Positions 16,647 through 25,129 of a stretch of 64,000 nt of DNA are shown here, piece after piece. Positions within the stretch are counted from its first letter, which is position 1; each line of letters opens with the position of its first letter. This DNA comes from Nocardia vinacea (GTDB lineage: Bacteria > Actinomycetota > Actinomycetes > Mycobacteriales > Mycobacteriaceae): the NCBI RefSeq assembly GCF_035920345.1, contig NZ_CP109149.1, forward strand, positions 8,246,001-8,310,000, written 5' to 3'. Both the position numbers and the translations under genes were made by a program. Under the pieces are notes generated by a model, which was not told the origin of the DNA, made no database searches, and saw only the letters and a list, made by a program, of their open reading frames with translations.

Positions 16647-17540
16647 TCACATTCTGCTCGTCGTGTGCAGTACGCGGTGCGGCGAATCGTCGTCCATGGT
16701 GGCGAAGAAGCCGCCGATCACCTCCTCGATCTCCGAAATCGACTGTGCGCAATACAGAATCGGTTGGTAGTGCGTGATGTCGTAGACAGCGGTGCCCATC
16801 GTCGCCACGTCCAGCGGTCGCAGCTCGGCGTGCTGGAACTCGTCGATCTCGCCGTAGGAGGACAGTAATCCGGCTCCGTAGCAACGAATTTCGCCGTTCT
16901 CCCGGACAACGCCGAACTCCATGGAGAACCAGAACACATCGGCGAGAAACTTCAGCGCCGTCTCGGTGGTCAGCCGGGCGACGGCCGCGCCGACCGCCTC
17001 GTAGATGGCGGCGAAGCGCGGGCTGGCTATCTGATTGGCGTGGCCAATGATCTCGTGGATGGCATCGGGTTCCGGGGTGTACAGCGGGGCCGAATGGTGC
17101 CGGATGTATTGGGTCGAGTGGAACGTCCGGTCGGCGAAGGAGCCGAAGAACTCGCGCAGCGGCACCAGGCCCGCGGCGGGCACGTAGCGGAATCCGGTCA
17201 GCGGGGTCAGCGCCGCGGAGACCTCGTCGAGCTGGGGAATGTGATCGCTCGGCAAATCGAGCCGGGCCGCGGCCGCGAGCACCTCGGTGGCGGCGTACTT
17301 CTGGTGTTTGCGGGCGAGTTCGGCCGACACGATGCGCCACACCTGTTGTTCCTCATCGGTGTAGTCGATATGTGGCAACGGTTTATCCGGTGTGTAATCC
17401 AGCGCCAGCGCGGCGATCGCATTGCGGCGGGCGCGGTAATCCGGATCGTGCACGCCGGGGTGCTCGTCGCTCAGGTGCACCATGACATCGCCATCGCCGG
17501 ATCGGGTCACCGGCGAGTACAGCCGAGCTTCGGTGAACAT
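16647..17540 (-). CDS. phhA: phenylalanine 4-monooxygenase
   Basis: 297 aa. Hydroxylates phenylalanine to tyrosine using Fe(II), O2 and tetrahydropterin. The aromatic amino acid hydroxylase core is clear: TPEPDAIHEIIGHANQ supplies iron ligands H162 and H167, and WFSMEFG supplies E208. LREFFGSFADRTFHSTQYIR is the conserved substrate/pterin segment. Single catalytic domain as in bacterial enzymes. Start at ATG 17540 (an ATG 12 bp upstream is possible). Stands alone, with a terminator just upstream belonging to the next gene. Confidence 0.94.
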   Translation of the reverse strand: MFTEARLYSPVTRSGDGDVMVHLSDEHPGVHDPDYRARRNAIAALALDYTPDKPLPHIDYTDEEQQVWRIVSAELARKHQKYAATEVLAAAARLDLPSDHIPQLDEVSAALTPLTGFRYVPAAGLVPLREFFGSFADRTFHSTQYIRHHSAPLYTPEPDAIHEIIGHANQIASPRFAAIYEAVGAAVARLTTETALKFLADVFWFSMEFGVVRENGEIRCYGAGLLSSYGEIDEFQHAELRPLDVATMGTAVYDITHYQPILYCAQSISEIEEVIGGFFATMDDDSPHRVLHTTSRM

Positions 17541-17581
17541 ACGTCGATGCAAGCACCGCTGGGTCTTTGCGACAACAAAAG

Positions 17582-17616
17582 CCCGCCCAGCTGGTCAAAC
17601 TGCCTAGCTGGGCGGG
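17582..17616 (-). terminator. intrinsic terminator after the DUF4396 gene
   Basis: Perfect 11-bp stem (CCCGCCCAGCT / AGCTGGGCGGG) with a 13-base loop. On the minus strand it is followed by CTTTTGTTG, a modest U-tract. It ends the minus-strand gene at 17668 and insulates phhA. Confidence 0.8.
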
Positions 17617-17667
17617 ATTCTTCACGTTATTACCGGCAGCAGACCGGCTCCTGCGGCGGCGAGCTGA

Positions 17668-18228
17668 TCAGTGGTGGCCGTGCAATTCGTGCACCACCGC
17701 ATGGCCCTTGCCGCGGCCGATCATCCACTTGTTGACCGGCGTGGTGAGGATGAAGGCCACCACCAGGGAGAAGGCGAGCGTGGCCCAGAACATGACCGTA
17801 TCCAGGTGTGCGTCCATGGCGCCGGGCACGGCGAGGATGACGGCATTGTCGACGATTTCCATGACCGTGATCGAGACCGTATCGGCGGCCAGCGCGGTGG
17901 TAATGGCGGCCGCCAGCGGCAGACCCGCCTTCAGTACACCGCGCATGGTCAGCGCGTAGCCGAAGAAGAAGGCAAGGATGATCGCCAACACCATGGTCGC
18001 GGTGTTGTTCCAGCCGAGTGCGGTGCCGATCACCATGCCGAGGATTTCGCCGATCGCGCAGCCGGTGAGGCAGTGCAGGGTGGCTTGGGCGGCCATCCGC
18101 CAGGACGTCGGAGTGTGATGCTCGGTGTTTGCGTGCTGAGTATGCCCGGCGGTTGCCTGATGCTCGGAATGTGCTGTATGTCCGGCATGTTCGTGGTGTT
18201 CGATGGGCGTTCCGTGCTCGTGCTCCAT
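17668..18228 (-). CDS. DUF4396 membrane protein with His-rich head
   Basis: 186 aa. Residues 1-40 are extremely His-rich (about a dozen His within EHEHG, HHEHAGHTAHSEHQ and so on), a likely metal-binding arm. The rest is the DUF4396 membrane domain: QATLHCLTGCAIGEILGMVI, where the Cys-Leu-Thr-Gly-Cys-Ala-Ile-Gly-Glu block is the family signature, then three more helices. Probably handles copper or another soft metal in the membrane; the precise role is not established. A CsoR-type palindrome lies 12-26 bp upstream of the start, supporting copper control. Confidence 0.8.
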   Translation of the reverse strand: MEHEHGTPIEHHEHAGHTAHSEHQATAGHTQHANTEHHTPTSWRMAAQATLHCLTGCAIGEILGMVIGTALGWNNTATMVLAIILAFFFGYALTMRGVLKAGLPLAAAITTALAADTVSITVMEIVDNAVILAVPGAMDAHLDTVMFWATLAFSLVVAFILTTPVNKWMIGRGKGHAVVHELHGHH

Positions 18229-18239
18229 GTTGGGAACTA

Positions 18240-18254
18240 TACCCCCGTAGGGTA
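18240..18254. promoter_or_regulatory. candidate CsoR-type copper operator
   Basis: TACCC-ccgta-GGGTA, a perfect 5-bp inverted repeat with 5-base spacer, immediately upstream of the His-rich DUF4396 gene. CsoR operators in actinobacteria are GC-rich palindromes of the form TACCC...GGGTA. No csoR gene is present here, so the regulator would act in trans. Confidence 0.5.
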
Positions 18255-18346
18255 ACTAGTCAAATGTGGATTCCGGCATTGTGTCCGATTTGCCAGACAT
18301 CAGCGGGCCGGATAAAGCAATATGGCGAATGTACGAAGGAGGGCGC

Positions 18347-18586
18347 ATGAAATCCGTGCGGATCGATCTCGACCAGAAACTGCTCGCCGCCGCGGCCGCC
18401 ATCATGGGCACGTCGACGAGCAGCGCCACCATCAACGAGGCGCTGCGCCGAATCGTTGTGCACGAGCGGCAACTTCACCATCTGCAGCGATTGGCTGCCG
18501 GTGTGCTGACCCTTTCGAGCGACGTGCGAGCAGTCGCTGGCGAGCGCCCCCTGCCCGGACCCGAGATCGCGGTTGCCGACGGCTGA
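18347..18586 (+). CDS. VapB-like antitoxin domain protein, no toxin partner
   Basis: 79 aa from ATG 18347 with an AAGGAGGG ribosome site. MKSVRIDLDQKLLAAAAAIM begins with the DNA-binding strand of a ribbon-helix-helix fold; STSSATINEALRRIVVHERQ is the VapB/DUF2191-type helix pair. Such proteins normally precede a vapC ribonuclease gene, but here a minus-strand hydrolase gene ends 7 bp downstream, so it is an orphan. It may be a stand-alone regulator or a leftover of a lost toxin-antitoxin pair. Confidence 0.75.
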   Translation: MKSVRIDLDQKLLAAAAAIMGTSTSSATINEALRRIVVHERQLHHLQRLAAGVLTLSSDVRAVAGERPLPGPEIAVADG

Positions 18587-18592
18587 TCGGGC

Positions 18593-20110
18593 TCACCGCG
18601 TCGGGCAGCGCAGCCCTTCCTGGGGCGGGGTCAGCTCGATCAGGTACTTCAGGACCGGTTCGTCGACGCATTTGACGCCGTCCAGAAACGATCCATGTTG
18701 GATGCCCTCATAAGTGACCAACGTGGCGCCCAGCGCGCGGGCGAGATTCGTCGCGCCCTGGTACGGCGTGACCGGATCGCCGGTGGAGGAGACGACCACC
18801 AACTTCGGTAGGCCGGTCACCGTCGGGGTATGCGGGCGGCTGGTCGGTGGGACGGGCCAGAAGGTGCAGGCGCCGAACGGAACCCAATCGGCCGCGCGGC
18901 CGCTATCGAACGCCGGGGCAGCCGCGCGGACCCGCCGGTCCAGTTCGAGCGCGCTCTTCCGATCGGCGATCCGGGTGTCGTCGAGGCAGCTCACGGCGGT
19001 CTTGTAACCGATGTCCACCGACTCGGGCGCGAGATAACTGTCGGCCAGGGTGAGCAGAATATCGCCGTGGCCCTTGGTCAGTTCGGTGAGGCCGCGGGTC
19101 AGCACCGGCCAGGCCCGCGAGGTGTACATGGTCGAGATCACCCCGGTCGTGGCATCCGAATAGCCGAGGTCGCGACCGTCGTTCGTGGTGGCGGGGCGGT
19201 CGGCCAGCGGCCGCAGCAATGCCGCCATGCGTTCGGACGCCTTGGCCGGATCGGTGCCGATCGGACAGTCCGGCGCTTTGCCGCAGTCGGCGGCATATGC
19301 GTCGAAAGCCCGTTGTAGACCGGCATAGACGATCACCGGATCGGCGATATTGGTGGACGGATCGGCCGCGCCGTCCAGGACCATGGCACGAACCCGATCC
19401 GGGAACATCTCGGCATAGGCCGAGCCGAGTCGCGTGCCGTAGGAGGCGCCGAAGTAGGTCAGCTTCTCCTCACCGAGCGCCGCCCGGACGATGTCGAGGT
19501 CGGCGGCGGACTCGGCGGTTCCGACATGTGACAGCAGTGCCAACCCGGTGCGCTGCACGCATTTCGCGGCCAGATCCATGCTGCCGTGTTCGGCCTTCGA
19601 CATCCAGAAGGGCACGTATACCCCTGCCAGACCGGCACGTTCGGCCGCCAACTCCTCGGGCGTATCGCAGATGAGCTTCGGCGTAGACGCACCGAGTCCG
19701 CGCAGATCGATGCCGACCACATCGAAGCGTTCCGCCAGCGGTGTCTGCGCGAGGTCGGCGGGCAGTGTCAGGCCGATACCGCCGGGTCCGCCCGGGTTGG
19801 TGAGGATCGAGGCGACCTTCTGTCCGCGTGCGCGTAATCGCGAGATCGCGAGGCGCGCGGTTTTGCCGTCGGGCTCGGCGTAATCGATGGGAACAGTGAC
19901 GCGGGCGCATTCGAGTGCGGTGAGGTGCGCGCCGTTCTCGAAACCGTCGCACGAACCCCACACCAGTGTCTGGTGGTAGTACTTGCCGACGCCCGGGGTG
20001 TTATCGAGGTGCGGGCTCTGCTCGGGCTGGGCCTGCGCACCGCAGGCGGCTACGAGAAAGAGTGCGGTGAGTCCGATGTGCCGCGCACTCCGCCTGCGCC
20101 AGTTGAACAT
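18593..20110 (-). CDS. secreted alpha/beta hydrolase, tripeptidyl-aminopeptidase type
   Basis: 505 aa. Signal ending LVAAC gives a lipoprotein (Cys23). The fold has NPGGPGG (oxyanion region, about 105-111), the nucleophile elbow GASYGT (S223), acid loop STGDPVTP and IQHGSF near the end (catalytic His), plus a C-terminal TAP-like domain. This matches the SlpD/tripeptidyl-aminopeptidase-like esterase/peptidase group of actinobacteria, anchored outside the membrane. Substrate unproven: short peptides or esters. Confidence 0.88.
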   Translation of the reverse strand: MFNWRRRSARHIGLTALFLVAACGAQAQPEQSPHLDNTPGVGKYYHQTLVWGSCDGFENGAHLTALECARVTVPIDYAEPDGKTARLAISRLRARGQKVASILTNPGGPGGIGLTLPADLAQTPLAERFDVVGIDLRGLGASTPKLICDTPEELAAERAGLAGVYVPFWMSKAEHGSMDLAAKCVQRTGLALLSHVGTAESAADLDIVRAALGEEKLTYFGASYGTRLGSAYAEMFPDRVRAMVLDGAADPSTNIADPVIVYAGLQRAFDAYAADCGKAPDCPIGTDPAKASERMAALLRPLADRPATTNDGRDLGYSDATTGVISTMYTSRAWPVLTRGLTELTKGHGDILLTLADSYLAPESVDIGYKTAVSCLDDTRIADRKSALELDRRVRAAAPAFDSGRAADWVPFGACTFWPVPPTSRPHTPTVTGLPKLVVVSSTGDPVTPYQGATNLARALGATLVTYEGIQHGSFLDGVKCVDEPVLKYLIELTPPQEGLRCPTR

Positions 20111-20247
20111 TCGCCCCCCATGGTTGGACCTGCGAACTCAGTCTGCCCGACCCGGTCGCGGTGCGCAGACCATGGTCGCCATCGCATCCGACCTGTCGGT
20201 GGGTGCTGGCATGATGCGCAAGATCGCACCGCATTCGAGGGGGATTG

Positions 20248-20931
20248 ATGTCGGTACCCATCGCCAAATTGCCATCCGGTCAACGTCCGCGGGAACGGCT
20301 GCTCACGCTCGGCCCGCACGCGCTCAGCGACAGCGAATTGCTCGCCGTGCTGCTGCGCCAGGGGCGCCGGGGCGAAAGCGCACTGGATATGGCCGCCGAA
20401 ATGATCGCCGAGCACGGCGGCATCGCCGGTTTGGCGGCCGCGCGGCCAGAGGAATTATCGCGGCGCGCGGGCATCGGGGAGGCCAAGGCGGCGGCCATCA
20501 TCGCCGCCTTCCACCTCGGCACCAGGGCGCGCAACAGTCCGGAAATCGCCCCGCGCCTCGATGGCGCCGCCGACGTCGTCCGGGTGGCGCTGCCGCTGTT
20601 CGCGGGCGCGCGCGTCGAACGGCTGCTGGTGCTGGTGTGTGATGCGCAGAATCGATTGCGGCACAAGGTATTCGTCGCCGAGGGGGCGATCGATCAGGTC
20701 GCTGTTCCGGTCCGTGAAATCCTGAATACTGTGCTGCGCCACGACGGTCGTGCCTTCGCGGTCGTGCACAATCACCCGTCCGGCGACCCGGTCCCCAGTT
20801 TCGACGACCGTCGCGCGACCACCTTGCTCATCGAATCCGCCCGCACCGTCGGCCTGCGCTTCCTGGACCACGTGGTGATCGCGGGGGACGGGTGGGCCAG
20901 CGCCGCACCACTGCACCGGTCGACGCAATGA
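20248..20931 (+). CDS. radC: RadC/JAB-domain protein
   Basis: 227 aa from ATG 20248. N-terminal UPF0758 region with a helix-hairpin-helix (AGIGEAKAAAI, about 74-84), then an MPN/JAB metalloprotease-like domain with HNHPSGDPVPSFDD (H174, H176, D187 as likely zinc ligands). The family was named for a role in DNA repair that has been questioned; its biochemical function is unsettled. Single gene, divergent from the hydrolase. Confidence 0.92.
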   Translation: MSVPIAKLPSGQRPRERLLTLGPHALSDSELLAVLLRQGRRGESALDMAAEMIAEHGGIAGLAAARPEELSRRAGIGEAKAAAIIAAFHLGTRARNSPEIAPRLDGAADVVRVALPLFAGARVERLLVLVCDAQNRLRHKVFVAEGAIDQVAVPVREILNTVLRHDGRAFAVVHNHPSGDPVPSFDDRRATTLLIESARTVGLRFLDHVVIAGDGWASAAPLHRSTQ

Positions 20932-21016
20932 TGCTGCGGCGCAATAGGAATGGCATAAGACCGCGTGCATCCTGTGCGAGAACAACTGCGGCCTGCTGAT
21001 CCGGTACGTGACGCGA

Positions 21017-21349
21017 TCAGCGGGGCAGCGCCGGAAGGCGTTGCAGCAGTGCGGGTGTCGCCTCGTCGACACTTGCCGCGAAATCGTCGTGCCTGGTAAC
21101 CCACCGCACCACGAACGGGCACACCGGTACGATCCGACGGCCGCTCGCCACCGTGTCCGCCAGCGCGTCGTGGATCAGAATGCTGCCCAATCCCCGTCCA
21201 CCGAACGCTGGATCGACCTCGGTCGCATAGAACACACGGTGCGTACCGTCATCGAAATACAGCTCCTCGCCGACGGTCGTGCCATCGAGTCGGATCTCGT
21301 ACGCATTGCGCGCGGGAACGCCGACTACCTCTACTTTCGGTTCGCTCAT
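21017..21349 (-). CDS. small GNAT acetyltransferase
   Basis: 110 aa from ATG 21349: MSEPKVEVVGVPARNAYEIR, then FYATEVDPAFGGRGLGSILI, with the acetyl-CoA pyrophosphate loop GGRGLGS. This compact single-domain form is the GNAT_acetyltr_2 (PF14542-like) type. Substrate unknown. The start lies inside a MIRU-like repeat, which also offers an in-frame ATG at 21409 that would add a 20-residue leader. Confidence 0.85.
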   Translation of the reverse strand: MSEPKVEVVGVPARNAYEIRLDGTTVGEELYFDDGTHRVFYATEVDPAFGGRGLGSILIHDALADTVASGRRIVPVCPFVVRWVTRHDDFAASVDEATPALLQRLPALPR

Positions 21350-21409
21350 GCCTGCGCCTCGCTGACGCTCCGGCACGAGCGAAGCTCTGTTTACTGTTCG
21401 CTCGCTCAT
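21347..21409 (-). repeat. MIRU-like interspersed repeat, degenerate copy
   Basis: Minus-strand element beginning ATGAGCGAGCGAAC and ending CAGCGAGGCGCAGGCATGA. It shares both ends with the copies at 24033-24113, 24558-24725 and 33453-33536, but the middle differs and the internal frame runs on into the acetyltransferase instead of stopping. Confidence 0.75.
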
Positions 21410-21450
21410 GCCCCCTGGAACGCATCCGTACCGCCGTTTATTGCAGACGA

Positions 21451-21488
21451 CGAAGGCCGCCCGCATCTTTCGATACGGGCGGCCTTCG
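21451..21488 (-). terminator. terminator of the sdh operon
   Basis: Perfect 13-bp stem (CGAAGGCCGCCCG / CGGGCGGCCTTCG) with a 12-base loop, 12 bp after the sdhB stop. There is no U-tract, common in actinobacteria. Confidence 0.8.
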
Positions 21489-21499
21489 GGTGCCTCGGG

Positions 21500-22270
21500 T
21501 CAGCGGGCGAACAGCAGTGCGCGCTTGACTTCCTGGATGGCCTTGGTGACCTCGATACCGCGGGGGCAGGCGTCGGTGCAGTTGAAGGTGGTGCGGCAGC
21601 GCCAGACACCTTCGACGTCGTTGAGGATGTCGAGGCGTTCGCGGGCGCCTTCGTCGCGGCTGTCGAAGATGAAGCGGTGTGCGTTCACGATCGCGGCCGG
21701 GCCGAAGTAGCTGCCGTCGCTCCAGTACACGGGGCAGGAGGTGGTGCAGCAGGCGCACAGGATGCACTTGGTGGTGTCGTCGAACCGGGCGCGGTCGGCC
21801 TGGCTCTGGATGCGCTCGCGGGTGGGCTCGTTACCCGAGGTGATCAGGTAGGGCTTCACGGCACGGAACGCGTCGAAGAACGGCTCCATGTTGACCACGA
21901 GGTCCTTCTCCACGGGCAGGCCGCGGATCGGCTCGACGGTGATGGTGAGGGTCTTGCCGCTCTTGGGCAGCATGTCCTTCATCAGCACCTTGCAGGCCAG
22001 CCGGTTCACGCCATTGATCCGCATGGCATCCGAACCACAGACACCGTGCGCGCAGGAGCGCCGGAAGGTGAGCGTGCCGTCCAGGTAGGACTTGATGTAG
22101 ATGAGCACGTTCAGGAAGCGGTCGGTCGTCAGGACCGGCACCTGGAAGGTCTCCCAATGCGCGCCCTTGTCGTCCTCCGGGTTGAACCGGGCGACCTTGA
22201 CGTCGACCATGACCGAGCCCTCGGGAACCGGTGCGGCCTTCTGCGGGGGTGTTTCGAGTACGGAAGTCAT
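21500..22270 (-). CDS. sdhB: succinate dehydrogenase iron-sulfur subunit
   Basis: 256 aa. Carries electrons from FAD to quinone in complex II. The [2Fe-2S] domain has SCAHGVCGSDAMRINGVNRL; the C-terminal ferredoxin-like domain has CILCACCTTSCP and CRTTFNCTDACPRG for the [4Fe-4S] and [3Fe-4S] clusters. The ATG at 22270 overlaps the sdhA stop. Last gene of sdhCDAB, followed by a hairpin terminator. Confidence 0.97.
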   Translation of the reverse strand: MTSVLETPPQKAAPVPEGSVMVDVKVARFNPEDDKGAHWETFQVPVLTTDRFLNVLIYIKSYLDGTLTFRRSCAHGVCGSDAMRINGVNRLACKVLMKDMLPKSGKTLTITVEPIRGLPVEKDLVVNMEPFFDAFRAVKPYLITSGNEPTRERIQSQADRARFDDTTKCILCACCTTSCPVYWSDGSYFGPAAIVNAHRFIFDSRDEGARERLDILNDVEGVWRCRTTFNCTDACPRGIEVTKAIQEVKRALLFAR

Positions 22271-24036
22271 CAGTACTTACGCTCCATCGGCTCGTAGCGG
22301 GTCTGCACCACCGGCTTGAAGTCGAGACGGATATCGGAGATGAGCTCCGCACCCTCCTTGTAGGCCATCGTGTGCCGCATGAAGTTGACGTCGTCGCGGT
22401 CCGGGTAGTCCTCGCGGGCGTGGCCGCCGCGCGATTCCTTGCGGTTGAGCGCGCCAACCACGGTGACCTCCGCCAGCTCCAGCAGGAAGCCCAGCTCGAC
22501 AGCCTCGAGCAGGTCGCTGTTGTAGCGCTTGCCCTTGTCCTGCACCGTGATTCGGGTGTAGCGGTCCTTGAGCGCGTGGATATCGGTGAGCGCCTGCTTG
22601 AGGGTGTCCTCGGTGCGGAACACCGCGGCGTTCATATCCATCGTGTACTGCAATTCGGTGCGGATATCCGCGACGCGCTCGTTGCCGTGATCCGACAGCA
22701 GCATGGCCAGCCAGTCCTGCACCATCTGCGCCGGGTTTTCCGGCATCTCGACGAACTCGGTGCGCTGGGCGTACTCCGCGGCGGCGATGCCGGAGCGGCG
22801 GCCGAAGACATTGATGTCGAGCAGCGAGTTGGTGCCGAGGCGGTTGGAGCCGTGCACCGAGACGCACGCGCACTCACCGGCGGCGTACAGGCCGGGCACC
22901 ACATCGGTGTTGTTGCGCAGCACCTCACCGCGGATCCGGGTCGGGATGCCACCCATCACGTAGTGACAGGTCGGCATGACCGGCACCAGTTCCTTCACCG
23001 GGTCCACACCCAGGTAGGTGCGCGCGAATTCGGTGATGTCGGGCAGCTTTTCCTCGAGCACGTCCTCGCCGAGGTGGGTCACGTCGATGTAGACGTAGTC
23101 CTTGTTCGGTCCGGCGCCGCGGCCCTCGAGCACCTCGAGCACCATCGAGCGGGCGACGATGTCACGCGGCGCGAGGTCCTTGATGGTGGGGGCGTAGCGC
23201 TCCATGAAGCGCTCACCGCTGGCGTTGCGCAGGATGCCGCCCTCACCGCGGACGGCCTCCGAGATCAGAATGCCCAGGCCGGCCAGGCCTGTCGGGTGGA
23301 ACTGGTGGAATTCCATATCCTCCAGCGGCAGACCCTTGCGGAACACGATCGCCATACCGTCACCGGTCAGCGTGTGCGCGTTCGAGGTGGTCTTGTACAT
23401 CCGGCCGGAACCGCCGGTGGCGAAGATGATCGACTTCGCGTGGAAGACATGCAGTTCGCCGGTGGCCAGCTCATAGGCGACCACACCGGTCGCGACCGGA
23501 CCACGGTCGGACTCGGACATGACCAGGTCGAGCACATAGAACTCGTTGAAGAACTCCACGTCGTGCTTGACGCAGTTCTGGTACAGCGTCTGCAGGATCA
23601 TGTGGCCGGTGCGGTCGGCGGCGTAGCACGCGCGGCGGACCGGGGCCTTGCCGTGATCGCGGGTGTGACCACCGAAGCGCCGCTGGTCGATCTTGCCCTC
23701 GGGCGTGCGGTTGAACGGCAGACCCATCTTCTCCAGGTCCATCACCGCGTCGATGGCCTCTTTGGCCATGATCTCCGCGGCGTCCTGGTCGACCAGGTAG
23801 TCACCACCCTTGACGGTGTCGAAGGTGTGCCATTCCCAGTTGTCTTCTTCGACATTGGCCAGTGCGGCGCACATGCCACCCTGTGCAGCACCGGTGTGGC
23901 TGCGGGTCGGGTAGAGCTTCGTCAGAACGGCGGTGCGGGCCCGGGGACCGGCCTCGATCGCCGCGCGCATACCGGCGCCACCGGCACCGACGATTACGAC
24001 GTCGTAGCGGTGCTCCTGAATCCGGGATTCACTCAT
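22270..24036 (-). CDS. sdhA: succinate dehydrogenase flavoprotein subunit
   Basis: 588 aa from ATG 24036. Rossmann motif VVIVGAGGAGMRAAIEA (residues 13-29), covalent-FAD histidine in TRSHTGAAQGG (H47), and the catalytic region HTRDHGKAPVRRACYAADRT with GEGGILRNASGERFMERYAP. Oxidises succinate to fumarate at the inner face of the membrane. The start codon overlaps the stop of a 26-codon repeat-borne frame rather than sitting behind a conventional leader. Sequence upstream of this ATG in frame is repeat shadow. Confidence 0.97.
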   Translation of the reverse strand: MSESRIQEHRYDVVIVGAGGAGMRAAIEAGPRARTAVLTKLYPTRSHTGAAQGGMCAALANVEEDNWEWHTFDTVKGGDYLVDQDAAEIMAKEAIDAVMDLEKMGLPFNRTPEGKIDQRRFGGHTRDHGKAPVRRACYAADRTGHMILQTLYQNCVKHDVEFFNEFYVLDLVMSESDRGPVATGVVAYELATGELHVFHAKSIIFATGGSGRMYKTTSNAHTLTGDGMAIVFRKGLPLEDMEFHQFHPTGLAGLGILISEAVRGEGGILRNASGERFMERYAPTIKDLAPRDIVARSMVLEVLEGRGAGPNKDYVYIDVTHLGEDVLEEKLPDITEFARTYLGVDPVKELVPVMPTCHYVMGGIPTRIRGEVLRNNTDVVPGLYAAGECACVSVHGSNRLGTNSLLDINVFGRRSGIAAAEYAQRTEFVEMPENPAQMVQDWLAMLLSDHGNERVADIRTELQYTMDMNAAVFRTEDTLKQALTDIHALKDRYTRITVQDKGKRYNSDLLEAVELGFLLELAEVTVVGALNRKESRGGHAREDYPDRDDVNFMRHTMAYKEGAELISDIRLDFKPVVQTRYEPMERKY

Positions 24037-24113
24037 GCCTCCACCTCGCTGCGCTCGGCTCCGGCATGTGTGAAACACGCTGTGTCGATGATTCGTTCGC
24101 TGCGCTCACTCAT
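24033..24113 (-). repeat. MIRU-like repeat carrying a 26-codon coupling frame (sdhD/sdhA)
   Basis: The minus strand begins 16 bp after the sdhD stop with ATG and reads MSERSERIIDTACFTHAGAE then RSEVEA, ending in TGA that overlaps the sdhA ATG (GCATGAG). The ends match the other copies; the middle is diverged. It would keep ribosomes moving through the junction into sdhA. Confidence 0.75.
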
Positions 24114-24129
24114 CGGAGTTCGCCTGTTC

Positions 24130-24561
24130 CTAACTGATGTTGGGGTCGAAGGTGAAGATGACGTAGGTGCCCACGCCCACGATCAGGATCATCGAAATGG
24201 CCAGCAGGGTGTTCAGCCAGAACCGGGTCGAGTCCTTGCGCGAGTAGTCCGCGATCACTGTGCGCAGGCCGTTGCCTCCGTGCAGCTGGGCCAGCCAGAG
24301 CATGCTCAGATCCCAGAACTGCCAGAACGGGCTGGACCAGCGGCCGGCCACGAAGGCGAAGTTCAGGCGCTTCACGCCGCCGTCGAGCAGCAGCATGATC
24401 GTCATGTGGCCGAGGACCAGCACGATCAGCAGCAGGCCGGAGAAGCGCATGAACAGCCACGCGTACTTCTCGAAGTTGTTGTTCGAGCGGGCACGCGGCG
24501 AGCGGGGGAGGTCCAGGCTCGCAGGCCGGTCGTAAGACTTACCGATAACAGGTGCGCTCAT
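24130..24561 (-). CDS. sdhD: succinate dehydrogenase membrane anchor, D subunit
   Basis: 143 aa with three membrane helices (about 33-58, 83-103, 116-138). NNNFEKYAWLFMRFSGLLLI followed by HMTIMLL supplies a possible haem-ligand His. The ATG at 24561 overlaps the stop of a repeat-borne short frame. Part of sdhCDAB complex II; binds quinone with SdhC. Confidence 0.93.
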   Translation of the reverse strand: MSAPVIGKSYDRPASLDLPRSPRARSNNNFEKYAWLFMRFSGLLLIVLVLGHMTIMLLLDGGVKRLNFAFVAGRWSSPFWQFWDLSMLWLAQLHGGNGLRTVIADYSRKDSTRFWLNTLLAISMILIVGVGTYVIFTFDPNIS

Positions 24562-24725
24562 GCCTGCGCCTCGCTGACGCTCGGCTCCGGCATGACCGCA
24601 CTGGCGGCTGTGTTCATGATTCGTTCGCTTAGCTCACTCATGGGTGCCTGCGCCTCGCTGACGCTCGGCTCCGGCATGACCGCACTGGCGGCTGTGTTCA
24701 TGATTCGTTCGCTTCGCTCACTCAT
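24558..24725 (-). repeat. tandem MIRU-like repeat with a 55-codon coupling frame (sdhC/sdhD)
   Basis: Two head-to-tail copies of an 84-bp unit fill the sdhC/sdhD junction. The minus-strand frame starts 5 bp after the sdhC stop and reads MSERSERIMNTAASAVMPEP then SVSEAQAP, repeats the same sequence with MSELSERIMNT, and ends with TGA overlapping the sdhD ATG. The two units differ at only a few bases. Unit length 84 keeps the frame open through any copy number. Confidence 0.85.
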
Positions 24726-24730
24726 GGGGA

Positions 24731-25129
24731 TCAGTGCTCCGTGAACAGGTAGAAGAACTGGCGGCCGACGGCCGGAACCACCAGCAGGAACCAGATGGCG
24801 AGAATCACCCAGAGCATCGTCTTCTGGTACTTCGGGCCCTTGCCCCAGAAGTCGACCAGGATCACGCGTACGCCATTGAGCGCGTGGAACAGCACGCAGA
24901 CGACAAGGCCCATCTCCATCAGCGCGACGAGGGGGTTCTTGTAGATCTCGATGGCGTGGTCGTAGGTATCGGGGCTGACCCGAACGAGTGCGGTGTCCAA
25001 GACGTGCACGAAGAGGAAGAAGAAGATGGTGACACCGGTGATCCGGTGCAGCGCCCAGGACCACATTCCGGGGTCGCCTCGGTACAGCGTCTTCCGCTTC
25101 GGCTGTGCCGGAGCTTCTATCGTGGTCAT
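24731..25129 (-). CDS. sdhC: succinate dehydrogenase cytochrome b subunit
   Basis: 132 aa from ATG 25129. GMWSWALHRITGVTIFFFLF is the SdhC signature helix 1; VHVLDTALVRV contains a probable haem-binding His; CVLFHALNGVRVILVDFW is the conserved second helix with its HALNG motif; a third helix ends the protein. First gene of the sdhCDAB operon. A 33-codon in-frame upstream extension is unlikely to be used. Confidence 0.94.
   Translation of the reverse strand: MTTIEAPAQPKRKTLYRGDPGMWSWALHRITGVTIFFFLFVHVLDTALVRVSPDTYDHAIEIYKNPLVALMEMGLVVCVLFHALNGVRVILVDFWGKGPKYQKTMLWVILAIWFLLVVPAVGRQFFYLFTEH

Noticed and set aside
22231..24744. 837-codon open frame on the plus strand across sdhA and sdhD
   Set aside because: Antisense to a perfect sdhA/sdhD; composition follows the third-position GC bias of the real genes and no domain is recognisable.
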